DNA from: Kribbella sp. NBC_01245
Lineage (GTDB): Bacteria > Actinomycetota > Actinomycetes > Propionibacteriales > Kribbellaceae
Assembly: GCF_036226525.1 (NCBI RefSeq)
Contig: NZ_CP108487.1
Coordinates: 1,302,001-1,366,000, forward strand
Direction of reading: 5' to 3'
DNA: 64,000 nt
Shown: in pieces, positions 40,917-48,456 of the stretch
How positions within the stretch are numbered: the first letter of the stretch is position 1
Layout of the letters: each line of letters opens with the position of its first letter
The notes under the pieces: generated by a model
What the model saw: only the letters and a program-made list of their open reading frames with translations
The model's database searches: none
Told to the model about the DNA's origin: nothing
Program-made: the position numbers and the translations under genes

Positions 40917-42510
40917 CCGGGTCGTACTCACAGGCGCTCTTCAGGTCCTGCTGACCGTTCTCGTCGATCTTGCCTGGCTTCGACGGAGTGGTCGGCTTCT
41001 TCGTCGGGGTGCCGGTTGTCGGACCGGTCGACGTTGACGGCTTGCTGGGCGCTGTCTTGGGCTTCAGCGCCTTCGCGACCACGGCACGCAGGCCGTCGTA
41101 ATCCGGGTGCGGGTAGGCGAACTTGAGCGCCTTGCCGTCCAGCGGCACGGCCGCGACCTTGGCCCCCTTGACCTTCAGCCCGAGCTTGATGAACTCGGGC
41201 AGCAGGTTCTGCGGGATGTCCGTGCGGATCAGGTCTTTGCCGGCAGCGGCGAGCTTCTGATAGCTCAACACCAGGTTGGCCGGGTTGGCCTTCGCCGCGA
41301 TGGCGTTGATGGCGCACCGCTGGCGCGCGCTGCGGGCGTCGTCCGGGTTGGGGATCTGGTAGCGACCGCGGGCATACCAGAGGGCCTCTAGACCCATCAG
41401 GTGCTTGTTCGGCCCGGGCTGGAGGTAGTAGTTCGGCGGGCGTTTGGCGTCGTCACTACCGCCGACTGGAATCGGGTAGTTGATGTTGACGGTGATACCG
41501 CCCAGAGCGTCGACGATCGACGTGAAGCCCTTGAGGTTGATCTGCGCGTAGTAGTCGATCTCGAGCCCGACAGCCTCGCCCACGGACACCTTGAGGATGT
41601 CGGCGCCCTCGTTGTCGGACTGGCCCAGAATGCCCGGGTACTTGTCGGGGATGTTCTGGTACATCGCGTCGAGCATCCACTCGAGCCGCTCCTGCAGGCT
41701 GATGCCGTCCTTGCCGAAGCCGTCCGGGTACTTCTCGTGCAGCGGCGAGTCCTCGGGGAAGGGCATGAACATCAGCTTGCGGGGCAGCGAGATGAGCGCG
41801 GTGGCGCCGGTCTTCGTATCGATACTGGCCACGATGACCGTGTCGGTCCGCACGCCCTTGCGGCCCGGACCGTCGTCGGCGCCGAGCAGCAGGATGTTCA
41901 GCCGCGGCTTGCCGGCCCACGGGTCGTTCTCGTTCGCGACCTCTTTACGGGTGGCGCTCTTGCCGTCGGCGAACACCTTGTTGAGCAGGTCCCGCTGGAC
42001 CATCGCGGTCTCGGCGGCCAGAGCCATCGGCGCGGTGATGGCGAAGCAGAGCAATCCGACCAGAGCCGCGCCCAGTGCCCTGCTACCGGTGCTGCCGCCC
42101 TGGGGGCGCAACATCCGGTGACTCGTGATGATCACGGCCACCCAGCCGACGACCAGCAAGACCATCCCGACGGTGACGAGCAGCAGCTGCGTCGGGTTGA
42201 CGGCGAGCTCGAGCACGTCACTGCCCTTGATGACGACATAGCCGCCGGCGATGACGCCAAGGAACAGAGTGAAACCGAGCACGGTGGCGCCGAGGCGGCG
42301 ACGGCCGGCCATCAGGTAACCGGAGCCGGGCAGCAGCGCGCTGACCAGGGTCAGGCCGAGCGCCTTCGCGGTCGATCGACCGTCCTCGGCCCTACGGCTG
42401 CTCGGCTCGGCTCTACGGCCGGTTGGCTCGGCTTTGCGGACGCGGCGGCCTTTGGGCGCGGCGCGGCGGGCACGGCCCCGCGTGGGCGTGGGTTCATGAT
42501 GGCTTGCCAT
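40900..42510 (-). CDS. LytR-CpsA-Psr (LCP) family cell-wall glycopolymer ligase
   Basis: 536 residues. A basic cytoplasmic N-terminus, about four membrane helices between residues 50 and 170, then the extracytoplasmic LCP domain: LNILLLGADDGPGRKGVRTDTVIVAS with the conserved Asp and Arg, LISLPRKLM, and RDxR-type YARGRYQIPNPDDARSARQR. A Thr/Pro-rich tail ends the protein. LCP enzymes attach teichoic acid-like or arabinogalactan-like polymers to peptidoglycan. Several N-terminal helices rather than one is a variant seen in actinobacteria. Confidence 0.93.
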   Translation of the reverse strand: MASHHEPTPTRGRARRAAPKGRRVRKAEPTGRRAEPSSRRAEDGRSTAKALGLTLVSALLPGSGYLMAGRRRLGATVLGFTLFLGVIAGGYVVIKGSDVLELAVNPTQLLLVTVGMVLLVVGWVAVIITSHRMLRPQGGSTGSRALGAALVGLLCFAITAPMALAAETAMVQRDLLNKVFADGKSATRKEVANENDPWAGKPRLNILLLGADDGPGRKGVRTDTVIVASIDTKTGATALISLPRKLMFMPFPEDSPLHEKYPDGFGKDGISLQERLEWMLDAMYQNIPDKYPGILGQSDNEGADILKVSVGEAVGLEIDYYAQINLKGFTSIVDALGGITVNINYPIPVGGSDDAKRPPNYYLQPGPNKHLMGLEALWYARGRYQIPNPDDARSARQRCAINAIAAKANPANLVLSYQKLAAAGKDLIRTDIPQNLLPEFIKLGLKVKGAKVAAVPLDGKALKFAYPHPDYDGLRAVVAKALKPKTAPSKPSTSTGPTTGTPTKKPTTPSKPGKIDENGQQDLKSACEYDPVSPDR

Positions 42511-42639
42511 CTGCGCCTCAACTGCTCCGTTCTCGAGCTGCCGGAACTGCGGAGCGGTACTGCCCGCACTTGGCTAAGACGCTACCGAGCGCGGAAAGGT
42601 TTACCCGATCCAGACCTGCCGTGGGCCGGAAACGCAGAG

Positions 42640-42666
42640 ACCACGCCGCGTGATGCGTCGTGGTCC
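42640..42666 (-). terminator. Hairpin after tRNA trio 1
   Basis: GACCACG (42640-42646) and CGTGGTC (42660-42666) form the outer stem, with further CGC/GCG pairing inside. It lies 15 nt downstream of tRNA-Val copy 1 in the minus direction. Confidence 0.65.
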
Positions 42667-42680
42667 CTGTGTAACCGATG

Positions 42681-42752
42681 TGGGCGATACTGGGATCGAA
42701 CCAGTGACCTCTTCCGTGTCAGGGAAGCGCGCTACCGCTGCGCCAATCGCCC
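42681..42752 (-). tRNA. tRNA-Val(GAC), copy 1
   Basis: Reverse complement begins GGGCGATTGGCGCAGCGG and ends ATCGCCCA; anticodon loop CTGACAC gives GAC. 72 nt, no encoded CCA. Last gene of the trio Gly-Cys-Val. Confidence 0.95.
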
Positions 42753-42769
42753 GGGTCTGTTGAGGGTCG

Positions 42770-42840
42770 AGGTGGAGACGGGATTCGAACCCGTGTACAC
42801 GGCTTTGCAGGCCGTTGCCTCGCCTCTCGGCCACTCCACC
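42770..42840 (-). tRNA. tRNA-Cys(GCA), copy 1
   Basis: GGTGGAG/CTCCACC acceptor stem with discriminator U; anticodon loop CTGCAAA gives GCA. 71 nt, no encoded CCA. Confidence 0.95.
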
Positions 42841-42863
42841 AAAAGAGGCGTGCTGACCCCTCG

Positions 42864-42936
42864 AGCGGATGACCGGGTTCGAACCGGCGACCTCAACCTT
42901 GGCAAGGTTGCGCTCTACCAACTGAGCTACATCCGC
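42864..42936 (-). tRNA. tRNA-Gly(GCC), copy 1
   Basis: GCGGATG/CATCCGC acceptor stem with discriminator U; anticodon loop TTGGCAA gives GCC. 73 nt, first in the trio. Confidence 0.95.
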
Positions 42937-43035
42937 GTTGCGCTCCGGTTTCCCGGGTGCGAAGAGAACATTAGCACCTCTTCGGGACAGTTGTGACAAG
43001 GGGGTACCGGTGTGTCGGATGGGGCTGGATTGCCT

Positions 43036-43075
43036 TAAAAACAAGAAGCTCCTCACCGATTCGGTGAGGAGCTTC
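43036..43075 (-). terminator. Rho-independent terminator after tRNA trio 2
   Basis: A 15-bp perfect inverted repeat, GAAGCTCCTCACCGA (43045-43059) against 43061-43075, followed on the minus strand by TTGTTTTTAA. It separates the two tRNA trios. Confidence 0.9.
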
Positions 43076-43086
43076 AGGAGTTCTGG

Positions 43087-43158
43087 TGGGCGATACTGGG
43101 ATCGAACCAGTGACCTCTTCCGTGTCAGGGAAGCGCGCTACCGCTGCGCCAATCGCCC
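43087..43158 (-). tRNA. tRNA-Val(GAC), copy 2
   Basis: Identical in sequence to copy 1 at 42681-42752; anticodon GAC. Last of the second trio. Confidence 0.95.
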
Positions 43159-43184
43159 AGGATTTACCGCTGGGATGTTTCGAG

Positions 43185-43255
43185 AGGTGGAGACGGGATT
43201 CGAACCCGTGTACACGGCTTTGCAGGCCGTTGCCTCGCCTCTCGGCCACTCCACC
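43185..43255 (-). tRNA. tRNA-Cys(GCA), copy 2
   Basis: Identical to the copy at 42770-42840; anticodon GCA. Confidence 0.95.
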
Positions 43256-43289
43256 AAAGAGATCGATCGGGCCTGCATGACCTTCTCCG

Positions 43290-43362
43290 AGCGGATGACC
43301 GGGTTCGAACCGGCGACCTCAACCTTGGCAAGGTTGCGCTCTACCAACTGAGCTACATCCGC
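43290..43362 (-). tRNA. tRNA-Gly(GCC), copy 2
   Basis: Identical to the copy at 42864-42936; anticodon GCC. First of the second trio. Confidence 0.95.
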
Positions 43363-43482
43363 ACTGCGACCGGCTTTCGTACTCTCCGGCGCGAGACAGA
43401 ACATTAGCCCATCTCGGCCGTAGTGCAAAAACGGGTTACCCGTCGGCTTGGCCGTAGGGTGCACGGGTCGGAAGGAGCAGTA

Positions 43483-44307
43483 ATGATCACCTGGGTCAAC
43501 GGCATGCTGCAGGACGATCCCGCAGCCGCCACGATCTCGCCGCTGGACCACGGCCTGACCACCGGCGACGGGGTCTTCGAAACCCTCAAAGTCGTTGCAG
43601 GCCAGCCGTTCGCGGTCACCAAGCACCTGGAGCGACTGGCGCGTTCGGCCGTCGGTCTGGGGCTGCCCGAGCCGGACGAGCACGAAGTCCGCGCGGGTAT
43701 CGCCGCGGTGACGAAAGCCGACCCGGATCTCGCCTTCGGGCGGCTGCGGATCACGTACACCGGTGGCGTCTCGCCGCTGTCGTCGGACCGTGGCGATTCC
43801 GGTACGACGTTGGTGGTGGCGAGCCAGCCGATCGAACAGCCCGCACCGTCTTCGGCGATCGTGACGGTGCCCTGGGTGCGGAACGAGCGAAGCGCCGTGG
43901 CCGGGCTGAAGACCACGTCGTACGCCGAGAACGTGCGGGCGCTCGCCTATGCGAAAGCGCGTGGTGGTAGCGAGGCGATCTTCGCGAACACCGTCGGCGA
44001 TCTGTGCGAGGGCACGGGATCGAACATCTTCTGCGTGTACGACGGTGAGCTGGTCACGCCGACGCTGGAGTCGGGCGCACTCGCCGGAGTCACTCGCGGG
44101 CTGGTGATCGCGTGGTTCGGCGCGGTCGAGCGCGACGTGCCCCTGGCGCGTCTGGCCGAGGCCGACGAGGTGTTCCTGACGTCGACCACGCGCGACGTAC
44201 AGGCCATCCACAAGGTCGACGACCGCGACCTGGCCGCACCCGGCGAGGTCACGGCCGAAGTAGCGCGCGTCTTCGCCGAGCGATCAGCAGAGGACATCGA
44301 CCCGTAG
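43483..44307 (+). CDS. pabC: Aminotransferase class IV (aminodeoxychorismate lyase-like)
   Basis: 274 residues, PLP fold type IV. DHGLTTGDGVFETLKV at the start and LKTTSYAENVRALAYA with the PLP lysine are diagnostic, and GTGSNIFCVYDGELVTP binds the cofactor phosphate. PabC releases pyruvate from aminodeoxychorismate to give p-aminobenzoate for folate. Branched-chain or D-amino-acid aminotransferase activity cannot be excluded from sequence alone, so the symbol is provisional. GGAAGGAG lies 5 nt before the ATG at 43483. It stands alone between tRNA genes and the CGNR gene. Confidence 0.82.
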   Translation: MITWVNGMLQDDPAAATISPLDHGLTTGDGVFETLKVVAGQPFAVTKHLERLARSAVGLGLPEPDEHEVRAGIAAVTKADPDLAFGRLRITYTGGVSPLSSDRGDSGTTLVVASQPIEQPAPSSAIVTVPWVRNERSAVAGLKTTSYAENVRALAYAKARGGSEAIFANTVGDLCEGTGSNIFCVYDGELVTPTLESGALAGVTRGLVIAWFGAVERDVPLARLAEADEVFLTSTTRDVQAIHKVDDRDLAAPGEVTAEVARVFAERSAEDIDP

Positions 44308-44382
44308 ACCGTCACGTCTTCGGTTTGCCCCGGCGGGATTGGTGCGACGTGGTCCGGTGGGACTTGTCGCCGGCTTGCCGGG

Positions 44383-44943
44383 CTAGTCGCCGGCGGATTT
44401 GCGGCGCTCGCGATAGGCGGCGACGTGCAGCCGGTTGCCGCAGGTGCGGGCGTCGCAATAACGCTTCGAGCGATTGCGGGACAGGTCGATGAGAGCGTCG
44501 TCACAATCCGGCGCCTCGCACCGGCGCAACCGCTCGCGCTCCCCGGACGCGATCACCTGGGCCAGCGCGATCCCGCACTCCACGGTGATGCGCGAGGCCA
44601 GCGAGGCGTCGTCGCGGGAGTAGTGCACGTGCCACGGATGACCGTCGTGGTTGGTGAGTTTCGGCGTCGAGGCACCGCGCGCGATGATCCCGTTGATCAA
44701 CCCGGCCGCCTCGGCGTCGGAGCCGGTCGTGAACACCGGCGCGAACATGCCGCGCAGTGACCGGACCTCCTCCAGATCAGCGGTGGTGAGCTGACCGACC
44801 GCGCTGAACTCCCGGTCGTGAACGAACTTGTCGAGGTCCTCGAGAGTCTCCATCTCATCGACCTGACTACCCGGTGCGGGCAGCGTGTTGACGAGACGGA
44901 CCAACGTGCCGAGGGCCTGCTCGGTGTCGTGCGAGAAAGTCAC
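44383..44943 (-). CDS. CGNR zinc-finger (ABATE-domain) protein
   Basis: 186 residues. The C-terminal zinc finger (RRCEAPDCDDALIDLSRNRSKRYCDARTCGNRLHVAAYR in outline: C-x4-C, YC, CGNR) is that of the CGNR family, with the N-terminal stress-associated ABATE domain before it. Members are predicted transcription factors. GTG at 44943 is chosen because GGAG lies 8 nt upstream. Direct targets are unknown. Confidence 0.88.
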   Translation of the reverse strand: MTFSHDTEQALGTLVRLVNTLPAPGSQVDEMETLEDLDKFVHDREFSAVGQLTTADLEEVRSLRGMFAPVFTTGSDAEAAGLINGIIARGASTPKLTNHDGHPWHVHYSRDDASLASRITVECGIALAQVIASGERERLRRCEAPDCDDALIDLSRNRSKRYCDARTCGNRLHVAAYRERRKSAGD

Positions 44944-45042
44944 AATCACATCTCCAACGCGACGGGGTCTCCGTCTTGCCGGCAAGCCTAGCCGGACCCG
45001 ATTCGTACGTCGCGGATTCGTGCGCTATGGTTACACCCGCTT

Positions 45043-45114
45043 GGGCGATTGGCGCAGTGGTAGCGCGCTTCGTTCACACCGAAGAGGTCACTGGTTCGAA
45101 CCCAGTATCGCCCA
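45043..45114 (+). tRNA. tRNA-Val(CAC)
   Basis: GGGCGAT/ATCGCCC acceptor stem with discriminator A; anticodon loop TTCACAC gives CAC. 72 nt. Very similar to the two Val(GAC) genes apart from the anticodon arm. Confidence 0.95.
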
Positions 45115-45126
45115 CCGAGCAGCCCC

Positions 45127-45160
45127 AGCCCGTCCTGTCCCTCAGGCCGGGCTTTCTGCT
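45127..45160 (+). terminator. Terminator after tRNA-Val(CAC)
   Basis: AGCCCG (45127-45132) pairs with CGGGCT (45148-45153), followed by TTCTGCTTT. Confidence 0.7.
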
Positions 45161-45216
45161 TTCCTCGGCCCGTCGCGGACGCCTGCGGGGTTGGGTATCG
45201 GTTCGATTACGGTTGG

Positions 45217-45536
45217 TCATTCGCTACTCGGCGCGTCGGTCTGCGAAGCCTCGACGAGTGACGTGAGTGCATCGATGATCGGCTTCTTGGCCTCGGGCAC
45301 AACGTCGGGATCAAAGGTGTACCCGTCGAGTTTCGATGCGACAGGCCTCGCCCCGCGATCCCCTTGATTCGCTCGATGAACGCATCGACGCACGGTTCCA
45401 CGCTCGGTGTGTGTGCGAGCGATTCGCGATCCACTCCGAACGTGAGGTGCCTGACCCCGAACCACTGGTCGCCGGCGAGCAAGGCCCACGCCGGATGGCG
45501 CGTTGCGCAGTTCAGTCCCTCAACGCCGCGCCGGGG
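45217..45536 (-). pseudogene. Frameshifted remnant of an unrecognised gene
   Basis: Protein-like sequence runs in one minus frame (WALLAGDQWFGVRHLTFGVD, then ESLAHTPSVEPCVDAFIERI) from about 45536 down to about 45350, then continues in another frame as SKLDGYTFDPDVVPEAKKPI and IDALTSLVEA. One base is gained or lost near 45340-45350. A stop precedes the remnant, so the original N-terminus is missing. The family is not recognised. Confidence 0.5.
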
Positions 45537-45947
45537 CTATGCCTAGCCGAGGAAGCCGGTCGCTATTGCTGCGATGGCCGCGCCAGCTGTTTTGGTGCTG
45601 GCGCTGATGGCGGTTTTAGCGAGCCACGACGTAGATGTGGCCAACAACGGGTTGTATGGCTTGCGCCGATGCCATTGGCTGGCTGGACCTGTGGTGGGAT
45701 GGGATCGGACCCTGGCACCGCTGAGCAGCCCCGCAGCAGCTCCGGGAGTAGCCGGGGTGCGCCCGCCCTGATCGCGCGTGCGCGGACACGCCATGCCACC
45801 CGAGCTGACAGCGGCATGACCCAGTGGCCACAGTGGCTCGCCGGGACGGCTTGGGAGCTCGCCACGACCGCTCCGGCCGGCCATTGACCGAGCTCGCGGC
45901 AGTGTTGCCTCATGCCGCGAGCCCGTGACATGCGCGCAGCGCGTGAC
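45537..45947. other. Gene-poor stretch with no supported gene
   Basis: About 410 bases between the frameshifted remnant and the phosphotransferase-like gene. Open frames exist on both strands, but none has a ribosome-binding site, a protein-like composition or a recognisable motif. It probably continues the decayed region. Confidence 0.5.
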
Positions 45948-47066
45948 TCAGCCTCGCAACGACGCAATCGCCTGGGCAGCTAGTCGTTCGGCGTGCTCGG
46001 GGCGCGCGAGCCAACCGATCCACCCCTCGTCCATCGGCGGGGTGGACCCGCTGCGCGCCGACTGCCGGTAGTCGAGGCACGCCAGCCACAGCGGTCGCAT
46101 GGCCAGTACGCCGGGCAGCCGCTCGAGCTCTTCACCGGTGAGCTGGATGTGCTCGCGATACCCGCGCGCGACCGCGTCGATGCCCTCGCCGTTGCCCTCG
46201 CCCGCGGTCGTCAGCAGCCAGGCGAGGGCGGGCAGGCGGGGTCCGCGCCCGGACCCTGCCCAGCCGACGATGGCGAGGTTGCCCGGCCTGCCGACTGCCG
46301 CCCATGCGTGGTAGTTCCCGTGGGTGAACGCCTCGGGCAGGCCCTCCGCGTCGTCGGCGTGCTCGACCTTGTCGCGGAGCCACTCGAACATCTCGCGGCC
46401 CTCGGGAGCGACGGCGTCCTCGACGCTCACCAGAAAGCTCATCGCCGCCGCGAGATCCTGCTTCGGTCGTCCCGCGAAGAAGGCGCCGTCGTGCTCCTCC
46501 GACCCACCGTCCCGAGCGACCGCACCACCGGCCGCGGGCAGTTTGTGCAGGCGGCCGAGCAGGCTCGCCAGCTCGTGGAGCACCGCCGGTGACTGGGTCG
46601 GGCGGCCACCCTCGACGTAGTCGGTCACGATCACGCCGCTGCCCTCGAACACCGACACGGGACTGTCGTGCGCGGGCCGTTCGGCGGGGAAGTCGTGTAA
46701 GGCCAGGAACCGCAGGATCTCCGCATCGCCCTCGACGCGGCCGACCGTGTCCGCTGCCGACGAGAAGACTCGAGCGATCCAGGGCGAGCCGTCCGCTCGC
46801 TTGACGACCAGCGTCCAGGGGTAGTGGCCGACCCAGGACCCGCTCGGCCGCGTCTCGGGGTCGTCGTCGATGGGCGCGATCGAGGTGATGCTGATGCCGA
46901 ATCGCGTCTCGAGGTGCGCCCTCAGTTCCGCGAACTCAACGGGGCGAGTACGCGCAAACGGCGACATTCGGCCCTTCTCCAGCGCGGCGCGGGCCTCGGT
47001 GTACCGCAATCCGGTCGCTTGTGCCCGCTGGCGCACTGCGCGCTTGAAACTGCCCTCTTTGGTCAT
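45948..47066 (-). CDS. Aminoglycoside phosphotransferase-like protein with altered catalytic motifs
   Basis: 372 residues. An N-terminal segment (SFKRAVRQRAQATGLRYTEA) resembling a small DNA- or RNA-contacting helix pair precedes a kinase-like fold: TLVVKRADGSPWIARVF as the ATP-binding strand and Lys, VIVTDYVEG as the hinge. The catalytic loop reads HGNYHAW (249-255) where active APH enzymes have HGDxxxxN, and IVGWAG replaces the usual I-D-W-E/D, so both key Asp residues are missing. GAGGAGG precedes the ATG. It may be a pseudokinase or binding protein rather than a resistance enzyme. Confidence 0.75.
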   Translation of the reverse strand: MTKEGSFKRAVRQRAQATGLRYTEARAALEKGRMSPFARTRPVEFAELRAHLETRFGISITSIAPIDDDPETRPSGSWVGHYPWTLVVKRADGSPWIARVFSSAADTVGRVEGDAEILRFLALHDFPAERPAHDSPVSVFEGSGVIVTDYVEGGRPTQSPAVLHELASLLGRLHKLPAAGGAVARDGGSEEHDGAFFAGRPKQDLAAAMSFLVSVEDAVAPEGREMFEWLRDKVEHADDAEGLPEAFTHGNYHAWAAVGRPGNLAIVGWAGSGRGPRLPALAWLLTTAGEGNGEGIDAVARGYREHIQLTGEELERLPGVLAMRPLWLACLDYRQSARSGSTPPMDEGWIGWLARPEHAERLAAQAIASLRG

Positions 47067-47580
47067 GACAAGCCTCCTCGACGTGCCCCATTCCCCCAGC
47101 GAAGCGGCACTCGAAACAGGCCTGAACGACAGCAGCCTTGAGGGCAGAATCCCCTTCGCCTTCTCGAGGGCCCGGCTGGGGCAGGTCCTCAGGAGGCTGG
47201 GCGTCGGCAACGCCGTGCATTGATCGTGCCGGGGCCGAGCGGCCGTGTCAACGACCGACTACTTGGGGGAGTACGCCGTGTTCGATGTGACGGGAGTCGT
47301 CGGTCGCCGACTGCGAACTGCTGCCAGAAGAAGGGAGCGAGAGCGGCCTGGGCGGCCTGTAGGTGGGCGATCGCCTCCGCTGCAGCTGACTTCAGGTCGG
47401 CGCCCGCTCGTCCGTAACGATCCCAGCTCGTCGGCTCGGATCACCCAGCACGAACTCCAGAGTCGCCGCAAAGCAGTTGCGGCTCCAGGAGCCGATGGCC
47501 TGCGCGATCAGCCACGAGGCCCGTTGGGAAGGAATTCGATCGATTGACGGGCGGCCGGGTGCGCGAAAGCATCCGTAGCC
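47067..47580. other. Gene-poor stretch, possibly with a decayed coding remnant
   Basis: About 510 bases without a supported gene. On the minus strand between about 47540 and 47270, two overlapping frames look protein-like in succession (RASWLIAQAIGSWSRN..., then ADLKSAAAEAIAHLQAAQAA), which may be a frameshifted remnant. No start signal or family can be given. Confidence 0.4.
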
Positions 47581-48456
47581 ATGACTGTTGCCGAGCTTCC
47601 TGATGTTGTCGAGGCACGCGAGTGGTTGCGGTGGCTTGGGGTGCCGGAGGTTGATGTTGAGCCGGTGGTGGCTGGGCTTGCGGCGGCGGCGGATGATCCT
47701 GAGGTTGCGCGGCGGTACGAGGAGCTGTGCGCAGGCGTTGGGCGGGTTGGGGCCGCGCCGGATTGGCCTGTTGCGAGTACGCCGTACGGCGATGTGTACG
47801 TCTATCTCGCGGCCTTGCCTTTGATCCGGAAATGGCATGCGGATAACGGGATTTCGCCGGCGGTTTCGCGGCATACGTTGCAGGATTTGGGCGCGAAGGT
47901 GGCTGGGTATCGGGAGATGCATGGGCGCGGGGGATTCGATCGGCAGAACTGGTTGAGTCGGCATTTCCGTGGCACGTTGGTCCGACTTGGCCGGCTGCAG
48001 TTCGAGCGAACCACTCTGAAGGAGTCGGACCACGAAGGCCTCCATGAGGTGCCGCCGGGATCGCCTGAGCCGGGTGACGACGTACTGGATGTGCATATTC
48101 CGGGGGACGGGCCGCTGACACCGGAGGCGTGTGCGGAATCGCTGGCGATGGCGAGGGAGTTCTTTCCGGCGTACAAGCAGGTGATCTGTCGTTCGTGGCT
48201 GCTTGATCCGCAATTGGCCGACTACTTGCCGGCCGAGTCGAACATCGTGCGGTTTCAGCGGATGTTCACGAACTACCCGCGCGAATTGGATGGTGACGCG
48301 GACGTGCTGGAGTGCGTCTTCCTGGCGCCGGATGGGCGAGCGGTGATCGATGACCTTCCGCAGGAGACCAGCCTGGAACGCGCGGTGGTCAAGCACCTCA
48401 AGGCGGACAAGCATTGGCATTTACGCATCGGCTGGGCACCACTCGACACCGTTTAG
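47581..48456 (+). CDS. Acyltransferase-domain protein (GNAT_C-like)
   Basis: 291 residues, soluble. WHADNGISPAVSRHTLQDLGAKV and LQFERTTLKESD, DVLDVHIPGDGPLTPEACAESLAMAREFFPAY and FVCRSWLLDPQL-like segments match the two-domain acyltransferase proteins in actinobacteria annotated with an N-terminal helical and C-terminal GNAT-like domain. The acyl donor and acceptor are unknown. No good ribosome-binding site is seen before ATG 47581. It converges on the GT39 gene with a 4-nt stop overlap. Confidence 0.75.
   Translation: MTVAELPDVVEAREWLRWLGVPEVDVEPVVAGLAAAADDPEVARRYEELCAGVGRVGAAPDWPVASTPYGDVYVYLAALPLIRKWHADNGISPAVSRHTLQDLGAKVAGYREMHGRGGFDRQNWLSRHFRGTLVRLGRLQFERTTLKESDHEGLHEVPPGSPEPGDDVLDVHIPGDGPLTPEACAESLAMAREFFPAYKQVICRSWLLDPQLADYLPAESNIVRFQRMFTNYPRELDGDADVLECVFLAPDGRAVIDDLPQETSLERAVVKHLKADKHWHLRIGWAPLDTV

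Noticed and set aside
42601..43351. Open frames running through the tRNA trios
   Set aside because: They translate tRNA sequence and repeat the same peptides in both trios because the tRNA genes are duplicated.
42681..43362. Duplicated blocks considered as a CRISPR or mobile repeat
   Set aside because: The repeated units are complete tRNA genes with unrelated spacers; there are only two copies.
45043..45947. tRNA-Val(CAC) as an integration site with an adjacent island
   Set aside because: No repeat of the tRNA 3' end, integrase or other mobile gene is found downstream.
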